NCBI RefSeq assembly: GCF_003255815.1
Contig: NC_037674.1
Coordinates: 20,295,537 to 20,359,536, forward strand
DNA from: Theropithecus gelada
Taxonomy: Eukaryota; Chordata; Mammalia; Primates; Cercopithecidae
Length of the DNA: 64,000 bases
Direction of reading: 5' to 3'
Shown here: positions 32,765 through 44,140 of the stretch, piece by piece
How the letters are laid out: the number at the start of each line of letters is the position of its first letter
Numbering within the stretch: position 1 is the stretch's first letter
The notes under the pieces: generated by a model
Database searches by the model: none
Seen by the model: the letters and a program-made list of their open reading frames with translations, nothing else
What the model was told of the DNA's origin: nothing
Program-made: the position numbers and the translations under genes

Positions 32765-33045
32765 AGACGGAGTCTCGCTCTGTCGCCCAGGCTGGAGTGC
32801 AGTGGCCGGATCTCAGCTCACTGCAAGCTCCGCCTCCTGGGTTCACGCCATTCTCCTGCCTCAGCCTCCCGAGTAGCTGGGACCACAGGCGCCCGCCACC
32901 TCGCCCGGCTAATTTTTTGTATTTTTTAGTAGAGACGGGGTTTCACCGTGTTAGCCAGCATGGTCTCGATCTTCTGACCTCGTGATCCGCCCGTCTCGGC
33001 CTCCCAAAGTGCTGGGATTACAGGCTTGAGCCACCGCGCCCGGCC
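32735..33045 (-). mobile_element. Young AluY of Old World monkey (YR) type
   Basis: It is near consensus: GAGACGGAGTCTCGCTCTGT at the left and GAGCCACCGCGCCCGGCC at the right. It combines GTGGCCGGATCTCAGCTC, CCCGCCACCTCGCCCGGC, CGCCCGTCTCGGCC and ACAGGCTTGAGCC, which I associate with cercopithecoid AluYR elements. ATAAATTTTT on both sides is the duplication, and the T run is about 30 long. Confidence 0.9.
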
Positions 33046-33091
33046 ATAAATTTTTAAAAAAAGAAAAAGGCCCTTAAAATACCACCTCCAG

Positions 33092-33370
33092 GCCAGGTGT
33101 GGCGGCTCATCCCTGTAATCCTAGCACTTTGGGAAGCCGTGGCAGAATAGCTTGAATCCAGGAGTTTGAGACCAGCTTGGGCAACATGGCAAAACCTTGT
33201 CTCTACAAAAAATACAATTAGCTGAACATGCCTGTAGTCTCAGCTACCCAGGAGGCTGAAGTGGGGGATCACCTGAGCCCAGGAGGTCAAGGCTGCAGTG
33301 AGCTGTGATTGCACCACTGTACTCCTGGGTGGCAGAATAAGACACTGTCTCAACAAACAAACAGACAAAA
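33092..33370 (+). mobile_element. AluJ-type, plus strand
   Basis: It runs from GGCCAGGTGTGGCGGCTC to 'ctgtctcaacaaacaaacag'. ACCACCTCCA on both sides is the duplication. Part of the left monomer is deleted. Confidence 0.88.
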
Positions 33371-33759
33371 CCACCTCCAAAGATAATTGTTAATACTATA
33401 AATGAGTGGTCTGGAATAATTGATCTCTAAGGGATCTTCCAGGTCTGTGAGTCTATAAAATTTTACTAGGCACAAATAATTCCCAGAAATAACTATTTAG
33501 CAGAAAATTCTATTTGCATGAGTGATTCCCTGAAGTACTTAAATGAAAGGCCTAGTGGCCCAGCAATGCATCTATCATCCTGTTACTACGGGATAGGAGA
33601 ACCCACCTAAAACTATTAATAATTGTATTAAAATTTATAGACCTTCCCTAGATTTTTTTTTCTGTTTACTTTGCGTTCTACATTATGCCACAGCAAACAT
33701 ACTCATAAATGATACTTGAACTCATACCCTTTGTATAGGAGAGGGCATTGCATCTCAGT
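33371..33759. other. Intergenic sequence, unassigned
   Basis: No recognised repeat or gene. Confidence 0.4.
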
Positions 33760-33995
33760 AGCAGTATAAGGGAGTGGTTAAGAGCACATAGTCAGACTGT
33801 CTTGGTTTAAATTCCAACTATAACTCTTATCTAATTCGTGATCTTGGACCAGTTACTTAACCTGTCTGTGCCTCAGTTTCCTGGTAAATGGGGATCTTAA
33901 TGCCAAAATTATAGGGAAATTGTGAGGATTAAGAGAGGTAATACATGTAAAGTGCCTAGGACCATACCTGGTATTTAGTAAGTGCTCAATAAAAA
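33760..33995 (+). mobile_element. MIR SINE, well preserved
   Basis: The classic series is present: 'agtggttaagagcacatag', 'tcttggaccagttacttaacctg', 'tgtgcctcagtttcctgg', 'attgtgaggattaagagaggtaat' and 'agtaagtgctcaataa'. Nearly the full element is visible. Confidence 0.9.
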
Positions 33996-34090
33996 AGCTA
34001 TACAGCTTCATTGTTATTAGCATATTCTGGTTCCTGTCACAAAGTAAGTGATAAATGATCATCAAATGGGTACTTTGAAAACCCAAACTG

Positions 34091-34215
34091 GGGCCAGGCA
34101 TGGTGGTCTCAGCACTTTAGAGACCAAGGCAGGAGGATCTCTGGAGGCTAGGAGTTCAAGATCAGCCTAGGCAATATAGCAAGAACCCAGTCTTTACTTT
34201 AAAAAAATAAATTCA
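34091..34215 (+). mobile_element. Alu left monomer, plus strand
   Basis: It runs from GGGCCAGGCATGGTGG to 'cccagtctttactttaaaaaaataaa'. It is a single monomer directly before a full Alu. Confidence 0.85.
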
Positions 34216-34229
34216 ATAAAACACTCAAA

Positions 34230-34523
34230 GCTGGACACAGTGGCTTACACCTGTAATCTCAGCACTTTGGGAGGCCAAGGTGGGTGGATTACTTGAGGTC
34301 AGCAGTTTGAGAGCAGCCTGGCCAACATGGTGAAACCCCGTCTCTGCAAAAAATACAAAAATTAGCCAGGCATGGTGGCGCATGCCTGTAGTCCCAGCTA
34401 TTCGGGAGGCTGAGGCAGGAGAATCACTTGAACCCAGGAGGCAGAGGTTGCAATGAGCTGAGATCACACCATTGCACTCCAGCCTGGGAGAGAGAGCAAG
34501 ATTCTGTCTGAAAAAAAAAAAAA
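34230..34523 (+). mobile_element. AluS-type, plus strand
   Basis: It runs from GCTGGACACAGTGGCTTACA to 'gattctgtctg' and an A run. AAACACTCAAA before and AACCACTCAAC after form the duplication. Confidence 0.9.
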
Positions 34524-34829
34524 AAAACCACTCAACTTGGGGCTATTGAGTATGGGGAAACTAGATAGAGTTAGGGAGCTTTTTACCTCCTAAGACACTA
34601 AGAGTTCATGACAGCTGCATTTTTACCCTAACAGGTTGGAAAACATAGAAATCTATGAATAGCTGAAGGCAGATCCAATACAATAACATACTTGAAACCT
34701 TGCACAAAAGATTTTTTAAAGTTTGCTTAACGGAAACATTACTTGGGAGTGGTTTTTTAGTTTTTTCAGTAGATGGCATCAATATAATATCCCCCATCTC
34801 CTCCCAAGGAAATTTTTTTCTCTCTTTAG
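34524..34829. other. Intergenic sequence, unassigned
   Basis: No recognised repeat or gene. Confidence 0.4.
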
Positions 34830-35760
34830 GGGAGATATATGGTAGAAATGTTTATTATTTACCCTAGTATATCAATAATTACCTTAAAGGTAAGTGGACT
34901 AAATGCTTCTGTTAAAACACCACAATTGGCAGCTAGAATTTTAAAATAATTATATGCTGTTTATAAAAGACATTTAAAATTTAAGGATGTTAAAATGTTG
35001 AAAGTAAAAGAATGGAAAATAGGGGCTGGAAGTGGTGGTTTTGGCATTTTGGGAAGCCGAGGCGGGAGTATTGCTTGAGCCCAGGAGTTCGAGACAGGCC
35101 TGGGCAACATAGGGAGACCCCCATTTCTACAAAATTTTTTAAAAAGTAGTTATGTGTGGTGGCGTGCACCTGTAGTCCCAGCTACCCAGGAAGTTGAAGT
35201 GGGAGGATTGCTTTGAGCTGGGATGTTGAGGCTGCAGGCAGCCATGTTTGTGCCACTGCACTCCAGCCTGGGCAACAAAGCGAGACCATCTGAAGAAAAA
35301 AAAAAAAAAAGAAAGAAAAAATTTTTAAAATTCACCAAAAAACCCCAAAGAAAATAGAAGGAAGGAAATAATACGGAATTATAGTAGAGAAGGAGAAATT
35401 AATAAAATAGGAAACAAACCTACAATAGAAATGATCAACAAATCACGAAGTTGAATTTTGAAGACTAAAATAAATTTATAAATTTCTGACAGGACTGACC
35501 AAGAAAAAGAAAGAAGCCACAGATAATATCAAAAATGAAAAGAGGAATACATCTCAGATTCTAGAGACATTTAAAAAATTAGAGGAAATTATGACCAAAT
35601 TAATGTCAATAAATTTGAACATTTACATGAGCTATTTAAATTTCCAGGACATATATCTTATTAAAACTGCCACAAAAAAAGAGGAAATCTGAACAGTCCT
35701 ATAACTGTGAAAAATCATGATTTTATAATATTAAAATCTTCCTACAACCCCACTAATTAC
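34830..35760 (+). mobile_element. Old L1M ORF2 fragment, plus strand
   Basis: The left part resembles the start of L1 ORF2 ('caataattaccttaaaggtaagtggactaaatgc', then 'atatgctgtttataaaagacat'). After an Alu (35023-35325) it continues with 'ctgaccaagaaaaagaaagaagcc', 'atcaaaaatgaaaagagg' and 'gaggaaatctgaacag'. Internal parts are lost, so it is a deleted relic. Confidence 0.7.
35023..35325 (+). mobile_element. AluJ-type, plus strand, inside L1M
   Basis: It runs from GGGGCTGGAAGTGGTGG through 'gaggcgggagtattgcttgagcc' to an A run with AAAG. Part of the first box is missing. Confidence 0.85.
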
Positions 35761-35930
35761 TAGTTTTTGTCATCTTAGTGAGCTACGTAACCTGTTTCCA
35801 CATCTGAGAAATGAAGATAGTAACATAATGCCATAGTAATATTGGAGGATTAAATGAGAAAATGCCTATAAAAGTGCATTGCACAGGGCCTAGCGTTTGC
35901 CACATGATCAATGCATGCTTGCCTTTTTTA
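35761..35930 (+). mobile_element. MIR SINE relic
   Basis: The visible series is 'gagctacgtaacctgtttcc', 'acatctgagaaatgaagatagtaac', 'ggaggattaaatgagaaaatgcc' and 'gcacagggcctagc'. Confidence 0.75.
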
Positions 35931-36590
35931 GTTTCCTTTACAGCTATGGTGTATCACTGAGTGCAGAATGTGTGTGTCCTTCAGGCTGTCTCGTGTGCAT
36001 GCTCTGAAAGGTAAAGGGGCCTACTCTTTGTTCTGAAGTAAAACTGTTCAGGGCATTAGGTGGATCTGAAATTTAAAAATAAAATTGAAAGTAAATCAAT
36101 CTTTTCCTTAAATCAGATTGTCTCTGCTTTTGTTTTGCACACCTGCCTCACTATCAGTCTTGGAATTTTTTCCTGCTGTTGTGGGTGCAATTTCTGTGAT
36201 ATGTACAGAACCACCCTACTCCAGGCCTTGGATCCTGACCTTAGTGGCTTGGAAAAGGCTGTCACTTAGAATTTACACTCCAGTCCTCACTATCACTGTC
36301 TCCATTCTTCTTGCATCTCCCCACCCTGGGGCGATTTCCCAGCCTGCTATTCGATTTCCTGTTTGCGTGGTTCCCCTGATCTCCAGAGCATGTAGTACTC
36401 ACTAGCCAGAATATTCCCCTTGTCTTCTGTGTTACATAAAGTTATTTCCAGCATATCTGATCTCTTCTCATCCTTTCTCTGTCACTTGGGGGCTTTGCTC
36501 AATCTGGTTGTGTCACAATCTTTACAAGATTCCCTCTTTCTTGATCAGAGAGCCCTTCATTCCTCCATTCCTTGCCTCTGCAACCATGAG

Positions 36591-36638
36591 GGTGTGACAC
36601 AGATGAAGGTGTGACACAGATGAAGGTGTGACACAGAT
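36591..36638. repeat. 17-bp tandem repeat, nearly three copies
   Basis: The unit GGTGTGACACAGATGAA is repeated at 36591 and 36608, with a partial third copy at 36625, and the copies are identical. Confidence 0.95.
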
Positions 36639-36874
36639 CTCATCTCTTCCTGGAATTCCCAGTCTCAAGAGCTTTTCTTCATGGTGTTGCTGACTTAAAC
36701 GAGGGTGCCTGCCAACCGTGGGGCCCTCACCCCACTTAATGAGGTTTGTTTCCTTGTTACAGTGTTGTGATGTATTTCACGTTGCTCTTATCTTTAAAAT
36801 CGGGTTCATTTCCTTGTCCTAGTTAGGCTCCTCACCATACCTACTCTGTATTGTGTTTCTTCCTCATTTGTCAG

Positions 36875-36876
<2 letters not shown>

Positions 36877-36910
<34 letters not shown>

Positions 36911-37183
36911 AGATGGAGTCTTGCTCTGTCGCCAGGCTGGAGTGCAGTGGCACGATCTCGGCTCACTGCAACCTCCAACTCCTGGGGTTCAAGCGATTCT
37001 CCTGCCTCCGCCTCCTGAGTAGCTGGGACTACAGGCATGCGCCACCATGCCCGGATAATTTTTATATTTTTAGTAGAGGCGGGATTTCACCATGTTGGTC
37101 AGGATAGTCTTGGTCTCTTGACCTCACGCTCACCTCGGCCGCCCAAAGTGCTGGGATTACAGGCACAAGCCACCACACCCACC
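36877..37183 (-). mobile_element. AluS-type, minus strand
   Basis: A 32-base T run leads into GAGATGGAGTCTTGCTCTG. The element ends AGCCACCACACCCACCCC. TTTGTCAGA on both sides is the duplication. Confidence 0.92.
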
Positions 37184-37696
37184 CCTTTTGTCAGATTTTT
37201 AAAACCTGTTTCTTTCCCTCTCTCCATTCCCACCTGTTCAAATCCTATCCTTCTTTCAGACATCATCTCAAAGGATATCTCTGAATGAAACTTCTTTGGC
37301 AACCCCCTCTTCTTGCCCCCTCTCCCCACAGGACTCTATTCCACGTAGAGCACTTAGGTTACTCAAACTCAAATTAAAATTATTTGTGTATACCTGCCAA
37401 AGGCCCTTACTACATTGTTGGGTACTTGAAGGCAAGGATTATTTCTTACTAATCTTTGCAGCTCCAACAGTACCAGCACAGTGCCTGGAATATGGGAGTG
37501 ACTCAGGAACTATTTGACGAATTGAATTCACACGTGTAAGAATCCAGAAGATAAAGGAAAGTATTTCCTTCAGTTTCAGACTGGGACCCACCACTGCCCT
37601 GATGGGTTTCACTGCTTGTTAGGAAGCAGGTTGTACGGACCTGAAGGTGCCAGATAAAACAAAGGCTTCCATAACACACATTCATCAACCCTGTTA

Positions 37697-37950
37697 GGGT
37701 TGTCTCATTCATTTATGCATTCATTCAATAGACATTTGTTGATGACTGAGTGCTAAACTCACAGCTTTTTTTTCTTTTCCTATAAAGTGAGATAACGGAG
37801 TGGGACCCTTCCATTAAGGCGTTTATAATCTGGTTGGAGACTTGGAAATATAAACAACTGACTGTAAGGCAAAGTGAAGTCGGTGCTAGAATAACATACA
37901 GGCCAAATTCCCTGAGAGTGCTAGTCCTTGGTTTCTGCAGGGCAGAAAAG
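37697..37950 (-). mobile_element. L2 LINE 3' end, minus strand
   Basis: The series 'attcattcaatagacatttgttgatgactgagtgc', 'gcgtttataatctggttggagact' and 'aaatataaacaac' fits the reverse of an L2 3' end. Confidence 0.7.
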
Positions 37951-38044
37951 AGGGACATTAGAAAAAATCAGGATGGTTCAGAAGAACCATGTTTTGTTCT
38001 GGTGGACTCATAGCATCACCATGATGACAATAACAAGGTCCCCG

Positions 38045-38560
38045 AAAGGGTGAAATCCTGACATTTCCAGCAACAACATGGATGAATCTGGAGGTCTTTA
38101 TGCTAAGTCAAATAAGCCAGGCACAGAAACATAAATACCACATGATCTCACTTATATGTGGACTCTAATAAAGTTGAACTCATGGAAGTAGAAAGTAGAA
38201 CAATGGTTAACAGAGGCTTAGGGGAAGATGGGGAGGGAGAGAATGGGGAATTGTTGATTAAAGGGTACAAAATTTCAGATAGACAGGAGGAACGGGTTTT
38301 GAGATCCATTGCACGTGAGGGTGACTATAGTCAATGGTAATATATTATGTATTTCAAAATAGCTAAGAGTAAATTTCAAATGTCTCACTATAAAAATAAT
38401 AGGTAAGTGAAGTGATGGATATGTTAATCAGCTTGATTTCATCATGCCACATTGGATACATATATCAAAACATCACATTGTACCCCATAAATATATGCAA
38501 CAATGATTTGTTAAAAAAAAAAAGAAAGAAAGAAAGAAAAAAAAGAAAAGAAAAGAAAAG
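38045..38560 (+). mobile_element. L1 (L1MA/L1PB-type) 3' end, plus strand
   Basis: The visible series is 'caacaacatggatgaatctggagg', 'ctaagtcaaataagccaggcacag', 'aaataccacatgatctcac', 'ggtaatatattatgtatttc', and 'catcacattgtaccccataaatatatgcaac', ending in an A-rich tail with AAAG units (38513-38560). It is strongly 5' truncated. Confidence 0.88.
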
Positions 38561-38690
38561 TGGCCAGGCATGGTGGCTCATACCTTTACAGGTTCCCAGC
38601 ACTTTGGGTAGCCCGGGCAGGAGGATTGCTTGAGGCCAACCTGGGCAACATATTTTATTGCCTTATTAAAGATAAAAAAATTTTTTAAGT
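38561..38690 (+). mobile_element. Alu left-monomer fragment, plus strand
   Basis: GTGGCCAGGCATGGTGGCTCA sits directly on the L1 A tail and ends 'aacctgggcaacat' plus an A/T tail. Insertion into an A-rich tail is common. Confidence 0.82.
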
Positions 38691-38929
38691 CCCCCTGAGC
38701 TTTTCTGGCCCACGTCTCATCAAATCCCTGGCACCGTCTCTGCATTTGATGAGAGTGTGAGGTAGAGTGGGTAGGAGCAGGCAAGTCAAGTTGCTGTAGA
38801 CCTGTGCTGTCTCATATCGCAAGATGTAGCTAGCGGGCACTTGAAATGTGGCCAGTGTGAACTGAGATGTATTAAGTGTGAAACACACCATGGATTGTGA
38901 AGACTTAGCACAAAAACAGAATAATTTTT

Positions 38930-39275
38930 ATTTTTATTTTTTGAGACAGCGTCTCACTCTGTCACCCAGGCTGGAGTGCAGTGGCATCATCTCTGCTCAC
39001 TGCAACCTCGTGCCTCTCGGGTTCAAGTGATTCTTGTGCCTCAGCCTCCTGAGCAGCTGGGATTATAGGCGCCTACCACCATGCCCAACTAATTTTTGTA
39101 TTGTATTTGTATTTATTTAATTTATTTTTGTTTTTTGTTTTAATTTTGTATTTTTAGTAGAGGTCGTGTTTCGCCATGTTGGCCAGGCTGGTCTCAAACT
39201 CCCGACCTCAAGTGATCTGCCCACCTCGGCCTCCCAAAGTTCTGGGATTACAGGCGTGAGCCACCGTGCCCAGCC
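38930..39275 (-). mobile_element. AluS-type, minus strand, with expanded middle linker
   Basis: Reverse dimer from TTTTGAGACAGCGTCTCAC to GAGCCACCGTGCCCAGCC. The A-rich linker is enlarged by about 50 bases of TTTA/TTTG sequence (39093-39148). AAAAACAGAATAATTTT on both sides is a 17-base duplication. Confidence 0.92.
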
Positions 39276-39432
39276 AAAAACAGAATAATTTTCAGTTGAT
39301 TACATGTTAAAATAATATTTAGGATATATTGGTTTAAATAAAATATATTGTTGAAATTAATTTCACTTGTTTCTTTTTTTTTTTTTTTTTTTAACTTTTT
39401 TAATGTGGCTACTTGACCATTTAAAAAGTTAG

Positions 39433-39663
39433 GTACACCCTAGGCAATGTAAGGTGTAGACCCTCATCTCTACAAAAAAAATAAATAAATAAATTAGTTG
39501 AGCATGGTGATGCATCCTTGTAGCCCCAGCTGCACGGGAGGCTGAGGGAAGAGGATCACTTGACCCCATGGGTTCAAAGTTGCATTGAGCTACGATTGTG
39601 CCACTGCATTCCAGCTTGGGTGACAGAGCGAGACTCTGTCTCTAAAAAAAATCAATAAATAAA
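39433..39663 (+). mobile_element. 5'-truncated AluJ-type, plus strand
   Basis: It enters near 'ccctaggcaatgtaaggtg', has a middle AAATAAAT linker, then the right monomer to 'gagactctgtctctaaaaaaa'. Confidence 0.82.
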
Positions 39664-39680
39664 ACTGTACATGGCCCACA

Positions 39681-40000
39681 TACAGTTGGCCCTTCATATC
39701 TCTGGGTTCTGCATCTGTGGATTCAACCAACTGTGGATCAAATATATCTGGGAAAAAATCATAATACAGCAATAAAAATAAAATTTAAAAATATAAGAAG
39801 GATTTACATAGCAATTACATTGTCTTAGGTATTATAAGTAATCTAGAGATGATTTAAAATATACAGTAGGATGTGCGTAGGTTATAAGCACATACTACAC
39901 CATTTGATATAAGGGACTTGAGCAACGTGGATTTTGGTAGCTGTGTTGGAGGTGTCCTGAAACCAATCCTCTGCATATCCCAAGAGACCTCTGAACTTCC
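39681..40000 (+). mobile_element. MER2-type (Tigger-derived) DNA transposon
   Basis: The terminal block ACAGTTGGCCCTTCATATCT is followed by 'gttctgcatctgtggattcaaccaact', 'ttacatagcaattacattgtcttaggtattataagtaatc', 'ggatgtgcgtaggttat' and 'ggacttgagcaacgtggatttt'. It is non-autonomous and nearly full length (about 320 of roughly 345). Confidence 0.88.
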
Positions 40001-40479
40001 ATTGGATAGTGAGACAGTGTTGTTCTAAAGTCTGTTCCCCAGGCTCAGGTACCCTAGGAAATTTGGAAAACCCTTGGGGAAAACAGATAGATCTTGATAC
40101 TGAGCCGGGACCCAGTCCCACTGGTATTTACCAGTCCTGACCTGGATCCAAACTCCCAGGGACTTTGGGAGTGCTATAGGCATCACTTGGGTCTAGGCTA
40201 TGGCGGAGTCAGGTCACAGATAGGAAACTTGATTCTCTCCATTCTGTGTTTCTCTGTGACTCAGGCCACAAGGACAAATGTGACAGGGTGTTGGTTTGTT
40301 TTCTGTGTTTCTTTCAAGCAGCTTCCTTGAAGACACAAATAGCTTCGGGATGGCAACGATAAGGAGCCGGTCTAGTAGCGTCTTCCATAATAGCAACTAA
40401 GCTTTTGATCATTAATCAGTTAGCACACTGCTTGCCTAGGTGACTTATTATATACAGAAAAAGGTGGCAAGGTGATGAC
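40001..40479. other. Intergenic sequence, unassigned
   Basis: No recognised repeat or gene. Open frames here are short and overlap on both strands. Confidence 0.4.
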
Positions 40480-40715
40480 TGAAACAAGATGCTACGCCCA
40501 AGAATGCAACTCTAGATGCTGGAAAAGGGAAATAAACAGATTCTCCTCTAGAGTCTCTGGAGGGAGCTCGGCTTTGCAGACACTTGGATTTTGGCTCAGT
40601 GACACTGATTTCAGACTTCTGACATCCAGAACTGTGAGAGAATGAATGTGTATTGTTTTTAGCCACCAAGTTTGTGGTAATTTATAACAGCAGCCATAGG
40701 AAATGAGTACAGCCA
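40480..40715. mobile_element. MLT1-type MaLR LTR relic
   Basis: The series 'tttcagacttctgacatccagaactgtgagagaatgaatg', 'ttttagccaccaagtttgtggtaatttataacagcagcc' and 'aggaaatgagtacag' is typical of this MaLR family. Confidence 0.65.
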
Positions 40716-41049
40716 GGCACTATTCTAAAGAATTCCCTTGTATTGGTTCATCCAACTCTCACCTCTTCCCATCTTCTCATTGATGGTGGGGAGGTGTATC
40801 CAGGGATCATACTTACTAATCTGCCATCCTCACTAGGCTTCAGCACACACTGCACCCTGTACTCACATGTGCAGAACCTTCCTGACCCACTTCATTCTAG
40901 GCCAGGGAGAGGCCCGAAGAGCCTCAAGCCTCAGCTTTCTCCCAAACCCATAACCAATCCCATGACCCCGTAACCCAGGGTCCAGAGTGCAGGAAGTTGC
41001 AACAAGGAAAAAATAATTATCTTTTCACTGACTTGTTTTGTAAATCTGG

Positions 41050-41365
41050 ATTTTTATATTAGGTTAAGATGAAGGTGGCACCTTCCTCCATCTCAAAGAC
41101 CAGCAGCATAGCATCTGGTTTCCATCATCACATTGCTGCCCTCCTCAGTAAAACCCTTCCTAGATTTTACTCCATCTATCTCCCTCTTATAAGGACATTT
41201 GTGATTACATTTAGGGTCCACCCAGGTAATCCAGGATAATTTCCCCATCTCAAGATACTTAATAACATCTGCAAAGACCCCTTTTCCATATGAAGTAACA
41301 CTCACAGATTCTAGGGATTAGCACCTAGATATCTTTGGAGGCCATTATTTAGCTGCCACACTGGT
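41050..41365. mobile_element. Ancient LTR-like relic (probably MaLR group)
   Basis: The series is 'cttataaggacatttgtgattacatttaggg', 'ccacccaggtaatccaggataatttccccatctcaag', 'acatctgcaaagacccc' and 'ggaggccattatttagctgcca'. I recognise the pattern but not the exact family. Confidence 0.55.
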
Positions 41366-41545
41366 ATAAAGTAAATGCTTAAGAAATTAGCTATTATTAT
41401 CACTGTGCTAAGCACTTTTTAGGTGCTAATTAATCCTCACTACAACACTAGGAAGCAGAGACTGTGGGTATCCTATCTTACAGAGAAGAAAGAGGCTTAG
41501 AGAGCTTAAGCAGTTGCCTAAAATCAGAGGGCAAGTGGCAGAGCC
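41366..41545 (+). mobile_element. MIR-family relic
   Basis: It shows 'ctattattatcactgtgctaagcac', 'ttaatcctcactacaacactagg', 'cttacagagaagaaagaggcttagag' and 'gcaagtggcagagcc'. Confidence 0.7.
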
Positions 41546-43485
41546 CATGCTCTTCGCCTCCATACAGGCTGATTTGGGGAGCACACCTATGACTGCACTT
41601 GTGGTAAGGCTGACTCTCACCCTACTTTTCCATTTGAATCATTTGAGTTGTTGTATGTATTCTTGGAGTAGGGGTGGTCCTTCCCCATAGAGTGTCATCT
41701 CTTTCAGGACAAGGAGTCTGTCTGTCATGCACTTTCTCTTGTGGTTTGGTGCTCTGCACATACTGAAAACAAAATTAATGGTGTTGATTTAACTGCCAAA
41801 GCTGGAGCACATAAGCATCATTAAGTGCAAAGAATACTGATCAAACAGACCAACAAAGAATACTGACAAACAGAACAAGCTCTACCTCCTTACTTGCCAA
41901 CCCCTAGAGGCTGACATGGTGAGAGGGGTGAGTTGAAAAGGAAGAAGTTTAGTTTTACCTTCTAAAGGTTAGCCTGTCTGTTGGTCTGGTAGAGGTGGAG
42001 ATTACAACAACAACCCTTCAGGAAAACATTACATTTTATTCCATGAAAAATAAACAGCGTTTCGTTCACGCGGTACGTACTAGTTTTTCCGACATGATGG
42101 ACTGTGGTTAAACTCAGCATATCCTGGGAATGGGTAGGAGATGGACATCATTCAGTAGGAGAAAGCGAAACTGGGAAATGAACTGTGGAGAAAGAGATCT
42201 CCACAGGATCAGTGACAAGTATTCTGAATGACCATGGGAAAAAGGGTAGTGTGGAGGAAAAGGAAGGCAGTGGAAGTGATTGAAGTTCAGACTGCACTCT
42301 GGGAAGTGAAAGAAGCAAAGAAGGGCGCAGCACTAAGGAAGGAGAAGAGAAGGAGTTTTAGTTATATAAGATTTTCTCTGAAAAATGAAAGATACCAGAA
42401 GTGGCCATATTAAAAACCATCTCCTAATGGACCTGCTTTACTTCGGGAGGGATAAGTGCTAGCATTTGCTAAGTCTGAGAAATCATCATCGCAGTCTTGT
42501 CGTTGATGAATCATGTAGTGGCCACCCCAGAAACCTGAATCACCAAAGCTTCCTTTCCTCACCTCATTGCCATATAAACTGACTAGACTGGGATGGGAGA
42601 AAAAGATGGAGGCTTACAAATATCCTCTCCAGCATCACCCAGGCACTAAGTGTGGTGAGGTGGCCAAGGTCCCAGTCCTAGGGCTTTTAGATTTCCACTG
42701 ATACCGCTCTAGGGGATTTGATGGATGTGCTTGTTGGCTCATCATGTCATCCCCTTTCCATAGGCACATCTGTAAAAATGTCACCAGAAGGTGGCCCAGT
42801 GAGCATGAAACCTCAGGGGTGGGGTGGGGGGGAAGCTCCATGGTTCTAATGGCTGATGTGGCTGATGCCTCCATGTCTGTTGTTAGGGTGTCCCTACTGT
42901 GGGGACTGGCACATTGTTTTCTTCCTATGTTATTATGCAACTGATTTGGTTTAGACTTAACCTAATCCAGTGCAGTCCAGTTCCTATTTTCCAAAGAAGA
43001 CAGTATACCCAGGCCATTTAAATTTGATCTGGGTGTTGCTGAGACGAGTACACACCCACAAATAATCCATCAATCTCTTTGGCTGTGTCATTTCTACTGG
43101 TGTCTAACCTCATCCTTTTTATTTGTGTCCCATTGATTTTATTTCAAGTTTTAGGGATACTTTGGGGTGTCATTCCAGCATATTGTCTGTATAAATACTG
43201 TCTCCTTAATTCCACAAATGAACATTACAGAGAGTTAGTGTTATTCTTACTTTACGTCTGAAAAATATTGACACTAATAGGTTTGGTAACTTGTCCAAAA
43301 TCACAGTCTGAGTTTAAGGTTCATTCTTTTCCTACATAATGCTGAAGTGACTGGGAAAAGTCAAGCTTCTAACTTGATAATTCAATTGGGAATTTACTAC
43401 TATGGTCTGTGATGATGACATCTTGTATCATGTACAACAGTGGTTCAAACCTGACTGCACATCAGATCATGTTGTTGAGCTTTTA
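41546..43485. other. Intergenic stretch of about 1.9 kb without a recognised repeat
   Basis: Unusually repeat-free for this window. It holds a small CpG-clustered patch (about 42058-42094) and moderate GC content. Frames up to 101 codons exist on both strands, but none has a domain or a splice context I can defend. Part of 43215-43330 may be MIR-like. Confidence 0.45.
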
Positions 43486-43501
43486 AAAACTATACATGCT
43501 T

Positions 43502-43805
43502 GGCCTGGCGCGGTGGCTCACACCTGTAATCCCAGCACTTTGGGAGTCCAGGGCAGATTACCTGAGGTCGGGAGTTCGAGACCAGCCTGACCAACATGGA
43601 GAAACCCCGTCTCTACTAAAAAATACAAAAAATTAGCTGGGGGTGGTGGTACATGCCTGTAATCCCAGCTACTTGGGAGGCTGAGGTGGAGAATAGCTTG
43701 AACCTGCGAGGCAGAGGTTGCGGTGAGCCAAGATCGTGCCATTGCACTTCAGCCTGGGCAACAACAGCAAAACACTGTCTCAAACAAAACAAAACAAAAC
43801 AAAAA
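43502..43805 (+). mobile_element. AluS-type, plus strand
   Basis: It runs from GGCCTGGCGCGGTGGCTCAC to 'actgtctcaaac' with an (AAAAC)n tail. AAACTATACATGCTT before and AAACTGTGCATGCTT after form the duplication. Confidence 0.92.
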
Positions 43806-43985
43806 CCAAAAAACTGTGCATGCTTTGAATGTATTAATACAATTAGATTTGCTAATATTTTGTTCAGAATTTTTGCATCTATATTGATGAGAGAGATCAG
43901 CCTGTAATTTTCCTTTCTTGTAATGTCCTTTTCTGTTTTGGATATCAAGGTTATGCTAGCCTCATAAAACAAGTTATAAAGTGTT

Positions 43986-44140
43986 CTCGTCTCTTTTTTT
44001 TTTTTTTTTTTTTTTTTTTTGCTAGTGACAGGGTTTCACCTTGTTGCCCAGGATGGTCTCAAACTCCTGGGCTCAAGGGATCCACCAGCCTTGGCCTCCC
44101 AAAGTGCTGGGATTACAGGAATGAGCTACTGTACCTGGCT
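43986..44140 (-). mobile_element. Alu monomer, minus strand, inside L1M
   Basis: A T run, then 'gacagggtttcaccttgttgcccagg', ending 'gagctactgtacctggct'. Only one monomer. Confidence 0.82.

Larger units (their letters stand above)
36100..37535 (+). mobile_element. L2 LINE 3' region, plus strand
   Basis: The right half matches the L2 tail order: 'catcatctcaaaggatatctctgaatg', 'cccctctccccacaggactctatt', 'acttgaaggcaaggatta', 'agctccaacagtaccagcacagtgcctgg' and 'aggaactatttgacgaattgaat'. The left half (36100-36700) is compatible but weaker. An Alu splits it at 36877-37183. Confidence 0.6.
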
